Positions 24,000 through 32,765 are shown, numbered from the stretch's first letter. The stretch: DNA of 64,000 bases from Bdellovibrio sp047344985 (GCF_047344985.1 NZ_CP178861.1:1860001-1924000); one strand, 5' to 3'. The notes: generated by a model not told the origin, from the sequence alone. A program made the numbers and translations.

Positions 24000-25514
24000 A
24001 TGAAAAAAACAATGATAACGACGAAAGGCCTATCGGCCGCGCTATTTACATTCTTTATATCTTCACACGGATTTTGTTTTTCGCAAATTAATTCAGAATT
24101 TGAATTGTCGCTACCTAGACAGTTTCAACAAAATATCATTGATAAAAAATGGGAAACGCTCATGAACAAAGAATTCCAGGGAAACTGGCAATTTCCTGAT
24201 CAAGAGATTGTTTCTCAAGATGTCCCAGTAAGACTCAAACAACTTTCTTTAAAGATTAAAACGAATTTGCAAAAACCGTCTCTGAGCGACGGTCAAAGCC
24301 TGTTGGAGTTAACGTCTAAAAATATGCAGGCGGAACTGCACATGGGAGAAGTTTCCGTTGATCATATTGTCGAGCGCGAAGTGGGCGGCATTATCGGTCG
24401 CTTCCGCGTGCAGGCTCTCTGTAAAGACGTCGTTCTTAATTTAACACCGGGGAAAGGATCTTTCTCTGTCGTGATTGCTCCGTCTTTGGAAAACACACGC
24501 GCCGGAACAGAGGTGCAAGCCGTGAATCTTTCTTGGTTGCCGGGAAGTTGGACTTCGCAAGGAATTCAGTGTTCAGGTGTGGAAGGTTTTGCGGATCTTA
24601 TCAAGCAAGAGATTAATAAGATCGCTAATGACTCAAAAAGTTTCGTTGAACCGCAAAAAGAATTACTAAAAAAATACGTGCAAGATTATCTCAAAGATAT
24701 TCAAATTGATTTTTCCAAACCTCGTCAACTCATTGTCGCTCGTCCCGATTTGAGTATTCTGATGAAAGTAAATGAGTACAAAGATCTTGGAAATGACGGC
24801 GCTAAAATCAAAGGTGTTTTGGAAATTCAATTTCAAAAATCTGCTGATGCCGGTCTCAAGGTTTTAACTTTAGATCCCAAGACCGAAGATGTTAAAACGG
24901 ATCAGGCGCGCTTGCGTTTACCGCAGAGCTTTGTCAAAGAAGTCATGCGCAGAGCTTACTCTGCAAACTCCTGGTTGCATCAGGTCACATCAGACAAGCT
25001 TCCCGGTTTTTCTACTTTGATGAACTCCAGATTTTCTCAGTGGTGGGTGTGGCCGGAACTGATGAACTTCTCAAAGTCAGCAAAGTTCCGCTTTGATGTG
25101 TACTCCAATAAAGACGTGGATATTCAGGGCTCGGGTCTGGAGTATAAAATGAAATCCACACTGCTGGCGAAAATGAACGCTCCGAAGAGTGGAAATTATG
25201 TTCCATTTATGAATTTTTCTATTCCGTTAAACTCAACGGTGCGACTCAAAGTGGAAAACGGAAAAGCACAAGCCACGTTTGTCGATCCAATTATGGGACT
25301 GACACCGCAATGGGATTCCAGCTACCTAAATAAATATGGAGCCAATAGAAAATTCTCTTCAGGAACCATTCGTGACCGTATCGTAGGTTCTCTTTGGGGG
25401 CGGACGGTGAGTGTAGCTGTTCCGAGTATTCCGTTAAGCGATGATCTTTCTTTAAAGATCAAGAAGGTGCTTGCACCTGCTAATCAGGATATCGTTCTGC
25501 AGTTGTCTCCTTAA
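24000..25514 (+). CDS. Large secreted protein with two similar halves, possibly lipid binding
   Basis: This protein of about 504 residues carries a signal peptide ending near HGFCFSQ. I do not recognise a family. The two halves look related: FELSLPRQFQQNIIDKKWETL begins the first and ARLRLPQSFVKEVMRRAY begins the second, each followed by long beta-rich stretches with few charges. Two tandem elongated beta domains preceded by an amphipathic helix would suit a lipid-binding (BPI/TULIP-like) fold; this is a guess. Several ATGs open the frame (23982-24000). The last, with GATGGGA upstream and MKK after it, is chosen. It is divergent from the RND::LolA gene and convergent with an outer-membrane barrel gene (stops overlap as TTAA), so it may belong to the same transport system. 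Confidence 0.7.
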   Translation: MKKTMITTKGLSAALFTFFISSHGFCFSQINSEFELSLPRQFQQNIIDKKWETLMNKEFQGNWQFPDQEIVSQDVPVRLKQLSLKIKTNLQKPSLSDGQSLLELTSKNMQAELHMGEVSVDHIVEREVGGIIGRFRVQALCKDVVLNLTPGKGSFSVVIAPSLENTRAGTEVQAVNLSWLPGSWTSQGIQCSGVEGFADLIKQEINKIANDSKSFVEPQKELLKKYVQDYLKDIQIDFSKPRQLIVARPDLSILMKVNEYKDLGNDGAKIKGVLEIQFQKSADAGLKVLTLDPKTEDVKTDQARLRLPQSFVKEVMRRAYSANSWLHQVTSDKLPGFSTLMNSRFSQWWVWPELMNFSKSAKFRFDVYSNKDVDIQGSGLEYKMKSTLLAKMNAPKSGNYVPFMNFSIPLNSTVRLKVENGKAQATFVDPIMGLTPQWDSSYLNKYGANRKFSSGTIRDRIVGSLWGRTVSVAVPSIPLSDDLSLKIKKVLAPANQDIVLQLSP

Positions 25515-26821
25515 AAGGATCTTGAAACCGACAGAGTGTACGAGTCATTCTTCTCGTACACTCCAAGCGGTGTATCGCTAGGGCCTTGAATAAGGCTTGC
25601 TGTGAGGGAGACAAGCCATGCATCAAAGAAGCGGCGACCTAACGTCACTTCCTCGTAATTGCTTCCGTGAATTTGATCATAAAGACCTAAAAGAGAAAAA
25701 TTCCAAACTTCTTTCCAGGTCATTCTTCCCCCCAACATCCAAGCGCGACGAAATATTTCTGTGTAAGAAAGGTTCGAGTCGTTTTCCCTTTCAGAAGAAA
25801 TAAAAGAATGCTGAAGAATCGCGATTAAAACCGCATCAGAGCCAATGTTGAATGTCTTCTCGAATCCCAAAACATTTTCGTGGGTCCAACCAGGAAGGTT
25901 TTTATCATCGCCAAGACTTTGCGTGTAAGCGGTCGCATATTTAAATAAAAAATCCCATTGATTGCTCACAAAAGTAAATCCACCCTGACGGATGCGATAA
26001 TTTTTGGTGTTAAGAACCACATCAGGATCGACCTGCACCACCGTCTTTGGCGAAACTTGCACAATCGTACCGGTCACCATGGGTTGAACTAAAGGAAAGG
26101 ACGCCACGCCTTCGAAATACGTTAAGCCCAAATCAATAAAGCTGCCACGTCTTTGAATGCGAAGGGCGGCATTGTTATCCAGCGCATGATCCAAATCCTG
26201 TCGTGAGGTGTAGCTGTAACGTAATGTTTTTGGTAAAAGTAAAACAATATCGTTATCCGGAGTTTCAGGAACAAACACCTCGCGAGGCAACCAGCGGCTT
26301 TGCGGCCCCGGCATTGTAGATCCCCGATTTTTGGGAATATAGACAGCTTCTAAATCCCAATTATCGAAAGTGTGAGCATAAACCAAAGAAGTTGCTCCTA
26401 ATTTGCGACTGTGAAGGGGATCAAAATACTGTCTGGAATTGATCACATCCAGCGGATTGTATCCGTCAGTGACTCCCCAGGTGAAAATATTGTTCCCAGC
26501 TTTGATCGAAAAGCTTTCCGTCTGATAGCGAATGTAGGCTTCGCTGAGATCAAAAAAATATTTTTCTTCATCGGATTTATTGTTGGGATCGGCAATAAAA
26601 GTGGGCTTTAAATAAAAACGAAAAAAATCTTTGTATTTCCAGTTGTAAATGGGATCAAGTTCCAGTTTATAGAACTCTTGATTGGTGTCCTCGCCATACA
26701 CTTCGGGGAAATACGTGACATCTAGTTTTGTGTCTAAATGCAAACTCCACTCCGTATTGGAGCGGGCTGCCAGAGCGTTCGTACTTAAAAGTAAAAATAT
26801 AACAAAGAGAATTTTTCTCAT
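25511..26821 (-). CDS. Predicted outer-membrane beta-barrel protein (DUF1302-like context)
   Basis: The protein has 436 residues with a signal peptide ending at ALAAR and many alternating amphipathic strands (WSLHLDTKLDVTYFPEVYG, FRFYLKPTFIADP, FSIKAGNNIFTWGVTDGYN). It ends in SYTLSVSRSF, with the terminal Phe expected of BAM-assembled barrels. Outer-membrane proteins of this appearance are commonly encoded beside MMPL exporters and LolA-like proteins, and both are fused in the gene 1.6 kb away. It could be the outer-membrane exit or acceptor of that system. The start at 26821 is chosen because it begins the signal peptide; a frame from 26860 adds 13 implausible residues. PilZ lies 60 bases upstream on the same strand. 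Confidence 0.78.
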   Translation of the reverse strand: MRKILFVIFLLLSTNALAARSNTEWSLHLDTKLDVTYFPEVYGEDTNQEFYKLELDPIYNWKYKDFFRFYLKPTFIADPNNKSDEEKYFFDLSEAYIRYQTESFSIKAGNNIFTWGVTDGYNPLDVINSRQYFDPLHSRKLGATSLVYAHTFDNWDLEAVYIPKNRGSTMPGPQSRWLPREVFVPETPDNDIVLLLPKTLRYSYTSRQDLDHALDNNAALRIQRRGSFIDLGLTYFEGVASFPLVQPMVTGTIVQVSPKTVVQVDPDVVLNTKNYRIRQGGFTFVSNQWDFLFKYATAYTQSLGDDKNLPGWTHENVLGFEKTFNIGSDAVLIAILQHSFISSERENDSNLSYTEIFRRAWMLGGRMTWKEVWNFSLLGLYDQIHGSNYEEVTLGRRFFDAWLVSLTASLIQGPSDTPLGVYEKNDSYTLSVSRSF

Positions 26822-26881
26822 GCCTTTAAGAACACCATACCCTGATTTAGAACACCACACGAACTTGCGTGTGAAATGTCA

Positions 26882-27568
26882 TTAAGCGGTGGCAAATTTA
26901 TTCACGTACTCGATGATGGAGCTTTTAAACTCTGTAGGAAGTCCCACAAAACGAAGACCCGCATAGCCATCGTTTCCTACATAGACGACTTCGCAAGTGG
27001 CTGTGATGGTGACAAATAAATTCGGACTTGTCAGAGTCGACTCAAAACGTTCACCAATTTGCAGATTGCGCGCATCATTCACGCCCAAACCGCCTTCGCT
27101 GATGGAAATCACGCGGCAAGTGAAGTCGCCTTTTTCGCTTTCACATTTCAATGTTCCCACAATCGGGACGCGAGGGTGAGAACGGCGACTAATGCCTAAA
27201 TCTTCCACGACACGGGGAATGGCGTAAACCTCTCTCCAGGAAGAACTGCCTTCGGGAAGAAGGTCCACCGCAGAATAATCTTTCAGTGTTTTAAGATGAG
27301 CAATCAAATCTGAATACTTCATCGGGCTTTTTTCCTGGCCCTCAATGCGGATTTTCCAAATACCTTGTGATTCCGGTGACGGCGGCGTGATTTGGAACGC
27401 TTCTTTAAGAGATTGTCTCCAGCGTGAGGGAGTCATCCATTCAGATTGACCACGGCCCCAGATCTGCGGTTCCTTTGCAGAACTTAAACGTGCTTCGATC
27501 TCTTCATGATCGTAAGGTCCCGTTACCTGACCTTCACTGAGAATAAACCAAATCTTTGGATGCGCCAC
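26882..27568 (-). CDS. PilZ-domain protein with N-terminal GYF-like domain
   Basis: Of 228 residues, 1-55 match the GYF_2 type (IWFILSEGQVTGPYDHEEIE...W). A middle region of similar size looks like a second, degenerate copy (GIWKIRIEGQEKSPMKYSDL...W). The C-terminal part (about 128-225) is a PilZ domain with the c-di-GMP motif RRSHPR and a later SISEGG, where the usual D/N of the D/NxSxxG motif is Ser. It may bind c-di-GMP with altered affinity, or not at all. It lies 60 bases upstream of the barrel gene and could be cotranscribed with it. The partner or output is unknown. Confidence 0.85.
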   Translation of the reverse strand: MAHPKIWFILSEGQVTGPYDHEEIEARLSSAKEPQIWGRGQSEWMTPSRWRQSLKEAFQITPPSPESQGIWKIRIEGQEKSPMKYSDLIAHLKTLKDYSAVDLLPEGSSSWREVYAIPRVVEDLGISRRSHPRVPIVGTLKCESEKGDFTCRVISISEGGLGVNDARNLQIGERFESTLTSPNLFVTITATCEVVYVGNDGYAGLRFVGLPTEFKSSIIEYVNKFATA

Positions 27569-27644
27569 GAACGTGCTCCTCGCAGTTGACTCTTGTGTTT
27601 TATTACAGCGAAAGGTATATCACTTTGTCTAGGAGAATTAATTC

Positions 27645-28238
27645 ATGAAGTACATTATCGCTGGAACAGATCGTCCTGACTCGAATACTTTGAAAGTTTC
27701 AAAATACATCCAAGCCATCTACAAAAACTTGGGTGAAGATGTCGAGATCATGGATCTTAAAGTGATGAAAAAAGATCTTCACGATGACATGCAATACGGA
27801 AAAACCAGCGAAAATTTAAAACCTTATCTGGAAAAAATCGCAAAAAGCGAAGGTTTGATTGTTGTTTGTCCTGAGTACAATGGCTCTATGCCGGGTGTTC
27901 TTAAATACTTTATCGATCACTGGCGTTATCCAGAATCTTTTGAGTTCCGTCCGGTATGCTTTGTAGGTCTTGGCGGAATGTTTGGAGCTCTTCGCCCTGT
28001 GGAACATCTGCAACAAGTTTTCGGATACAGAAATTCCTTTATCTATCCAGAACGTGTTTTCATTATGAATGTGCATAAAGTTTTAAGTGCTGACGGGCAA
28101 GTGCAGGACGACATGATTAAGCAGCTTTTGGTTAAACAAGCCGAAGGCTTCCAAAAGTTCACACAGGCTTTGAGTTCATTTAAGATCGATGCAAACGCGG
28201 TTATCGAGCAAAAGAAGCAGCAGTCGGCTCGCGGTTAA
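27645..28238 (+). CDS. NADPH-dependent FMN reductase-like flavoprotein
   Basis: This 197-residue flavodoxin-like protein carries the motif pattern of the NADPH-dependent FMN/azo/chromate reductase family: a nucleotide loop at AGTDRPDSNTLKVSKYI, then VVCPEYNGSMPGVLKYFIDH (the family signature around PEYN) and FVGLGGMFGALRPVEHLQQVF, binding the second edge of the flavin. Such enzymes reduce free flavins, quinones or xenobiotics in the cytoplasm. AGGAG precedes the ATG at a good distance. It appears to be a single-gene unit; a small minus-strand frame overlaps its 3' end. Confidence 0.88.
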   Translation: MKYIIAGTDRPDSNTLKVSKYIQAIYKNLGEDVEIMDLKVMKKDLHDDMQYGKTSENLKPYLEKIAKSEGLIVVCPEYNGSMPGVLKYFIDHWRYPESFEFRPVCFVGLGGMFGALRPVEHLQQVFGYRNSFIYPERVFIMNVHKVLSADGQVQDDMIKQLLVKQAEGFQKFTQALSSFKIDANAVIEQKKQQSARG

Positions 28239-28329
28239 CCATCTTATCGTGAACGCGGCCCTCGAAATAAATTAATCCTAGGATTAAGAGGGCTGCTAGT
28301 AACCATTTAGAACGAAATATCGGTGTCAT
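28201..28329 (-). CDS. Possible 42-residue membrane protein
   Basis: An ATG-started frame encodes a short basic head (MTPIFRSKW), one convincing membrane helix (LLAALLILGLIYF) and a polar tail. It overlaps the last 38 bases of the FMN reductase gene on the other strand. No clear ribosome site is seen, so it may be chance. Confidence 0.35.
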   Translation of the reverse strand: MTPIFRSKWLLAALLILGLIYFEGRVHDKMVNREPTAASFAR

Positions 28330-28522
28330 AGTAGTTCTATGATCTCAAACCGCTCAAAATGAAGGCAACTAAACTTCTTGTAATGAGGGATTATGCGTCA
28401 TTTTTAATGAGCACCTACTGACAAGCGTCTGGTTCCGCTCTAGACTCAGGACTTATTGCGAAATTTTAGACGGGGTTTGTAGCATCGAAAATCCGGGCCA
28501 TAATAAGAATGCAAATATTTTA

Positions 28523-30388
28523 ATGCTCTCATTGGGAGCTTTGGGTGTGGTCTTTGGGGACATCGGAACCAGTCCTCTTTACGCTCTTCGCGAGTGTTTT
28601 GGTGAATACGGTCTAGCGCCCACGCCAGAAAACGTGATCGGCATTCTTTCTTTAATTTTCTGGACACTCATCACTGTGATTTGCATCAAGTACATGGCTT
28701 TCGTCATGAGAGCAGACAATAAAGGCGAGGGAGGAATTCTCTCATTAATGGCTCTCGCTGTTCGCAGTCAGCACAACAAAGATGTGACTCACCGTCGTTG
28801 GATTATGACGATTCTGGGACTTTTCGGGGCGGCTCTTTTATACGGAGACGGAATTATCACGCCGGCCGTTTCAGTTCTTTCCGCGATGGAAGGTCTTTCC
28901 CTGGTCGCTCCTAATTTAGAAACCTTCGTCATTCCATTAACAATCTTCGTGATGAACGCTCTTTTTTTGATGCAGAAATATGGAACAGGTCGCATCGGTG
29001 TGATCTTTGGTCCCATACTTCTTATATGGTTTGTGGCTTTGGGGGCTTTAGGTATCAACGGGATGTCTGAGAACCTGCACATCTTTGAAGCTCTTCTTCC
29101 ACATCACGCATTTGAGTTTTTCTTCCGCAATGGCTGGCATGGATTTATTGTTCTGGGTTCTGTATTCCTCGTTGTTACCGGCGGTGAAGCTCTTTACGCC
29201 GACATGGGACACTTTGGAAAAAGACCGATTCGTTTGGCGTGGTTTACCGTCGCACTTCCTGCCTTAACGCTCAACTATTTCGGTCAAGGTGCTTTGTTAT
29301 TAAATCACCCAGATGCAGTTTCAAATCCGTTTTATTTGTTAGCTCCCAAGTGGGCACTTCTTCCGATGGTGATATTAGCAACGTTGGCGACTGTGATTGC
29401 GTCACAGGCTTTGATCTCGGGCGTGTTTTCAATCACGCGCCAGGCAATTCAATTGGGTTTCTGTCCACGTATTTCGATCATTCATACCTCAAGTCAAGAG
29501 ATCGGTCAGATCTATGTGCCTGCGGTGAATTGGGCTCTTTTTGCCGGTGTCATCTGGTTGGTGTTGACGTTTAAAACTTCCAGCAACTTGGCAGCAGCAT
29601 ACGGTATTGCAGTCACAGGAACGATGGTTATCACGACGGTTCTTGCTTACGAGGTCGCGCGACAAAAATGGAATTGGAGTCTTTTAAAAGCTTCTTCCAT
29701 CTTTGGTGCATTCTTGATTATGGATCTTGCTTTCTTCGGGGCCAATGCCCGTAAGATTTCTCACGGCGGATGGGTGCCTCTTGTTATTGGAGCTGTGATT
29801 TATCTTTTGATGACCACTTGGCAAAAAGGTCGTCAGGTTTTGTTCCGTCGTCTGAAAGAGCGCTCGATGCCGATTGAAGAGTTCTGTCAGAAAATTCTAC
29901 GCGAACCACCATTGCGTGCTCCTGGTACGGCGATCTACATGACCGGAGATCCTTGGGGTGTGCCAGTCCCGTTGTTGCACAATTTGAAACACAACAAGGT
30001 TCTGCATCAGCGTGTAGCGATTCTGACTATTCAAACGCGCGAAGTTCCTTTTGTGACTAAAAAAGATCGCATCTCCATTCAAGAAGTCATTCCAAATATG
30101 TACCGCATCCTGGCGTACTATGGATTTATGGAGACGCCAAAGATGAAACACATCCTTGAGGCATGCCGACAAAAAGATATTAATTTTAACGTGAGTGATA
30201 CGACTTTTGTTTTGGGGCGCGAGACAATCATCGCGGATAAAGGCCCAAACAACAGTGATGAGCCCGGAATGTCGCATTGGCGTGAACGTCTTTTTGCCGT
30301 GATGTCGAAGAATGCGCAAAGACCAACGGCGTTCTTCCGCATTCCTCCAAATCAAGTGATTGAAGTGGGTATTCAAGTAGAAATCTAA
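28523..30388 (+). CDS. kup: Kup-type potassium uptake protein
   Basis: This is a constitutive low-affinity K+/H+ symporter of the inner membrane. The 621 residues show the Kup N-terminal motif GVVFGDIGTSPLYALREC, then RADNKGEGGILSLMALA and YGDGIITPAVSVLSAMEGL, about twelve helices, and a C-terminal cytoplasmic domain of about 150 residues (GTAIYMTGDPWGVPVPLLHNL...). The ATG used has no ribosome site. The frame stays open about 150 bases further upstream without ATG, GTG or TTG, and family members have a few more residues before the first helix, so a rare start codon is possible. The stop overlaps that of the patatin gene (CTAA). Confidence 0.95.
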   Translation: MLSLGALGVVFGDIGTSPLYALRECFGEYGLAPTPENVIGILSLIFWTLITVICIKYMAFVMRADNKGEGGILSLMALAVRSQHNKDVTHRRWIMTILGLFGAALLYGDGIITPAVSVLSAMEGLSLVAPNLETFVIPLTIFVMNALFLMQKYGTGRIGVIFGPILLIWFVALGALGINGMSENLHIFEALLPHHAFEFFFRNGWHGFIVLGSVFLVVTGGEALYADMGHFGKRPIRLAWFTVALPALTLNYFGQGALLLNHPDAVSNPFYLLAPKWALLPMVILATLATVIASQALISGVFSITRQAIQLGFCPRISIIHTSSQEIGQIYVPAVNWALFAGVIWLVLTFKTSSNLAAAYGIAVTGTMVITTVLAYEVARQKWNWSLLKASSIFGAFLIMDLAFFGANARKISHGGWVPLVIGAVIYLLMTTWQKGRQVLFRRLKERSMPIEEFCQKILREPPLRAPGTAIYMTGDPWGVPVPLLHNLKHNKVLHQRVAILTIQTREVPFVTKKDRISIQEVIPNMYRILAYYGFMETPKMKHILEACRQKDINFNVSDTTFVLGRETIIADKGPNNSDEPGMSHWRERLFAVMSKNAQRPTAFFRIPPNQVIEVGIQVEI

Positions 30389-31521
30389 GAGGTCAAAAGG
30401 CGAGTGATATTGTCTTTTGATCGCATGGCATCTTCAAAGCCAAGCTCAATCAGTTGCCCGCAATAGGCCGGATCAAATAAAAGAAAACTGGCGACTTCGG
30501 TGGTCTCTTGAAGAGATCCAAAACCGCGTAAAAGATAACGAATCATTCCCGGTAAACGTCGCACATGGTGAGACGCAATTTCTGCGATATCCCGTGATGG
30601 AGAAATCCATAAATATTCAATAGGGCGAACTGAAAGGTTGCGTCTCTCATTTTCCGAGAGCTTCGCAATATTCGCATTGATACGATCCAGTCTTTCAATA
30701 TCAATCTCAAGACCGTCCATCATCAGAGCGTGTAAAAGCACGCTCACAACGCGTCCTACGGACGGAGGCTTGTTCTCATTGAGATGACGAGAAGCAAAGC
30801 AGACGTCTTGCCGTTTTCGAACTCCGATGGCGATAAGCTTGTCCGCTCCCATGAAAATCGCGGGACCACAAGGGGATTGATTGCGGATGCTGCCGTCGCC
30901 AAAATGACGTTCGTCAATTTGAATAGGCGGAAACAACAATGGAATCGCCGCAGAAGCAAGTACATGATCAATCTTGATATCGCTTCTTTCAGATTGTCTC
31001 CGCACTCTTTGCCACATCGGAATTTCACTTCCCCCCTGAATAAAAGTCACCGTGGAAGTTGAGAAATATTCCAACGCTGAAACGGCGACAGCTTTGAATT
31101 TTCCGTCCTGAATATTTTTTTGAATATTTTCAAAATGACAATTATCGTGAATAAGTTTTTTAAGAGGACTCGGATCTAAAAGAGATTTTCGGGGCGTGGG
31201 CTTCACCAGTCCACCCAAAGAAAGATCCGCGATCCATTGCAAGCCACCCACAGAAAGTGAAACCGGATCTGTGATGTAAACTTGCTCGGAGTTAACACGA
31301 CTCCAAAGATCCGCAAGTTTTTTACTGCCGTCTGCGATATGACAACCTTCCGTTGCAGTGAGCATCGCTATATTAATAGCGCCGGCACTGATTCCCGTAT
31401 AGTACGTAAAAGGATGAGCCAATCCTAATTCATCACAGATATCTGCAATAGCGACCATCGCGCCCGCTTGATAAGCCGCACGCGCTCCGCCGCCGGATAA
31501 GACAAGGCTTAGGGACGACAT
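30385..31521 (-). CDS. Patatin-like phospholipase
   Basis: The 378-residue protein has the patatin hydrolase elements: oxyanion loop SGGGARAAYQAGAM at the N-terminus, nucleophile elbow YYTGISAGAINI (GxSxG) and the Asp motif FGDGSIRNQSPCGPAIF completing the Ser-Asp dyad. Patatins cleave acyl groups from phospholipids; in predatory or pathogenic bacteria they can be secreted effectors, but no signal peptide is visible here. A C-terminal helical region with several Arg follows. It is convergent with kup. Its upstream region contains the small hairpin and short frame at 31.6-31.7 kb. Confidence 0.88.
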   Translation of the reverse strand: MSSLSLVLSGGGARAAYQAGAMVAIADICDELGLAHPFTYYTGISAGAINIAMLTATEGCHIADGSKKLADLWSRVNSEQVYITDPVSLSVGGLQWIADLSLGGLVKPTPRKSLLDPSPLKKLIHDNCHFENIQKNIQDGKFKAVAVSALEYFSTSTVTFIQGGSEIPMWQRVRRQSERSDIKIDHVLASAAIPLLFPPIQIDERHFGDGSIRNQSPCGPAIFMGADKLIAIGVRKRQDVCFASRHLNENKPPSVGRVVSVLLHALMMDGLEIDIERLDRINANIAKLSENERRNLSVRPIEYLWISPSRDIAEIASHHVRRLPGMIRYLLRGFGSLQETTEVASFLLFDPAYCGQLIELGFEDAMRSKDNITRLLTS

Positions 31522-31608
31522 CGTTTCACCCCCTGTTAAAACACTATTACGCTCGCGTTCTTTTTAACAGTGATTTCTAGACTTGTAGAAAAATACAAAG
31601 GGGAGATA

Positions 31609-31712
31609 ATGAAGATGAAACGAAGCCACAATAATCATTCATTCGATTATTGATTCCATTGAAGGAAAACCTGCTTCGTCAAAGGGAGCCCGAGCGGCTC
31701 TCTTCTATTTTG
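31609..31712 (+). other. Short frame with strong ribosome site followed by a hairpin
   Basis: AAAGGGGAG precedes an ATG at 31609 that opens a 14-codon frame (MKMKRSHNNHSFDY, stop at 31653). About 30 bases later GAGCC-cgagc-GGCTC is followed by a T-rich stretch. This could be a leader peptide with attenuator, a micropeptide or a small RNA. No larger gene lies directly behind it except the palindrome and yceI-like gene. Confidence 0.3.
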
Positions 31713-31741
31713 TCTTCCTTCTTTACCGAGGGTCTTCGTTG

Positions 31742-31872
31742 CTTCCAAACATAGTTATGGCTTTACCCGCTGCGTGAGACACGCGCATCCTGCGCTCTGC
31801 CGGCCTTGGATACCGCATCCTGCGGGGCCGGAGGTCTCACTCCGCAGGTAAAGCCATAACTATGTTTGGAAG
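31742..31872. mobile_element. 131-bp MITE-like palindromic element with 26-bp perfect terminal repeats
   Basis: The outer 26 bases (31742-31767) are perfectly complementary to 31847-31872. An inner GTGAGAC/GTCTCAC stem follows, and the loop holds two hairpins with the same tri-loop: GCGCA-tcc-TGCGC, and CCGCA-tcc-TGCGG nested in CCGGCC/GGCCGG. Outside, the arms stay imperfectly complementary for about 30 bases. No transposase is present. It could be a non-autonomous transposon or a structural RNA element. The loop has GCCGGCAGAGCG, the core of the scpAB repeat, in inverted orientation. Confidence 0.6.
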
Positions 31873-32174
31873 ACGACGTCCATCGTAAGAAGGGAGACGC
31901 AAAAGAGCTTTCGCCTTTTGTTTTGGTGTGATGTGGGGTTTGGGCTTGATGATGGTTTCTTATTGTTTCGTTTGGTCTTGTTCCTGATTCGTAAATTGTG
32001 GGTTGTTTGTGAGATTGTTTTTAGCTTTTTAATTGCTTTGGTCTTGGTGATGAAAACTTTTTGAGAGTGGTTTATGGATCTTAGTTTAATTCTTTTTGTC
32101 AAAAGTTGATCTTGTTAATCAATTAGGAAATAGTTTGTTTGTTCACAGAGATAACTTTGAAGGAGAGTTTTACT
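31873..32174. other. Gap with marked G/T bias upstream of YceI gene
   Basis: About 200 bases from 31905 to 32110 are strongly G/T-rich and poor in C on the plus strand; the bias continues into the YceI gene. I see no gene. TTGATCTTGTTAATCAA (32106-32122) is a small palindrome that includes a -35-like TTGATC. The promoter of the YceI gene is probably near it. Confidence 0.4.
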
Positions 32175-32765
32175 ATGATGAAGTTTGTTTTGGGTGCTCT
32201 TGTTTTTGTGGTGGCCGGTGCCGTTCATGCTGCTGATGTTTATAAGATTGATGCTAAGGCTAGTTCTGTGGCTTGGAAGGGGTCTAAGAAGATGGGGAGT
32301 TCTCATCATGGTGGGATCTCTGTTAAGGATGGGGATGTTACTTTCAATAAGGGGCAGCTGACTGGTGGTAATGTTGTTGTTGATATGACGACTGTTACTA
32401 ATGAGGATTTGAAAGACAGTCCCGATTATCAAAAAAAACTTGTTGGGCATCTTTCTAGTGATGATTTCTTCAGCGTGACTAAGTTTCCTACGGCTACTTT
32501 TAAAATTACGAATGTGACTGCGAAGTCTAAAACAGAAGCTGTTGTAAAAGGTGAATTGACGATGATTGGTAAAACAAATCCTATCGAATTCCCTGTGAAG
32601 TTTACTGTTGATAAGGGTGTTGCCACTGGTGAGGCTCTTGTGAAAATTGATCGTACGAAGTGGGGTCTTAAATATGGTTCTGGCAATTTCTTTAAAGAGC
32701 TTGCTGGTGACAAGATCATCAACGATGAGTTTGAATTGAATTTGAAACTTGTTGCTAAGAAATAG
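32175..32765 (+). CDS. YceI-family periplasmic protein
   Basis: The protein has 196 residues with a signal peptide ending at VHAAD. The mature part is the YceI lipocalin-like domain: YKIDAKASSVAWKGSKKMG at the first strands, VVVDMTTVTNEDL, a typical HLSSDDFFSVTKFPTATFK core, then GELTMIGKTNPIEFPVKF and KWGLKYGSGNFF. YceI proteins bind isoprenoid-like hydrophobic molecules in a beta-barrel; the ligand here is unknown. AAGGAG lies 9 bases before the first of two ATGs. Codons favour T-ending forms more than the neighbours, which fits high expression or the local base bias. A strong terminator follows. Confidence 0.9.
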   Translation: MMKFVLGALVFVVAGAVHAADVYKIDAKASSVAWKGSKKMGSSHHGGISVKDGDVTFNKGQLTGGNVVVDMTTVTNEDLKDSPDYQKKLVGHLSSDDFFSVTKFPTATFKITNVTAKSKTEAVVKGELTMIGKTNPIEFPVKFTVDKGVATGEALVKIDRTKWGLKYGSGNFFKELAGDKIINDEFELNLKLVAKK

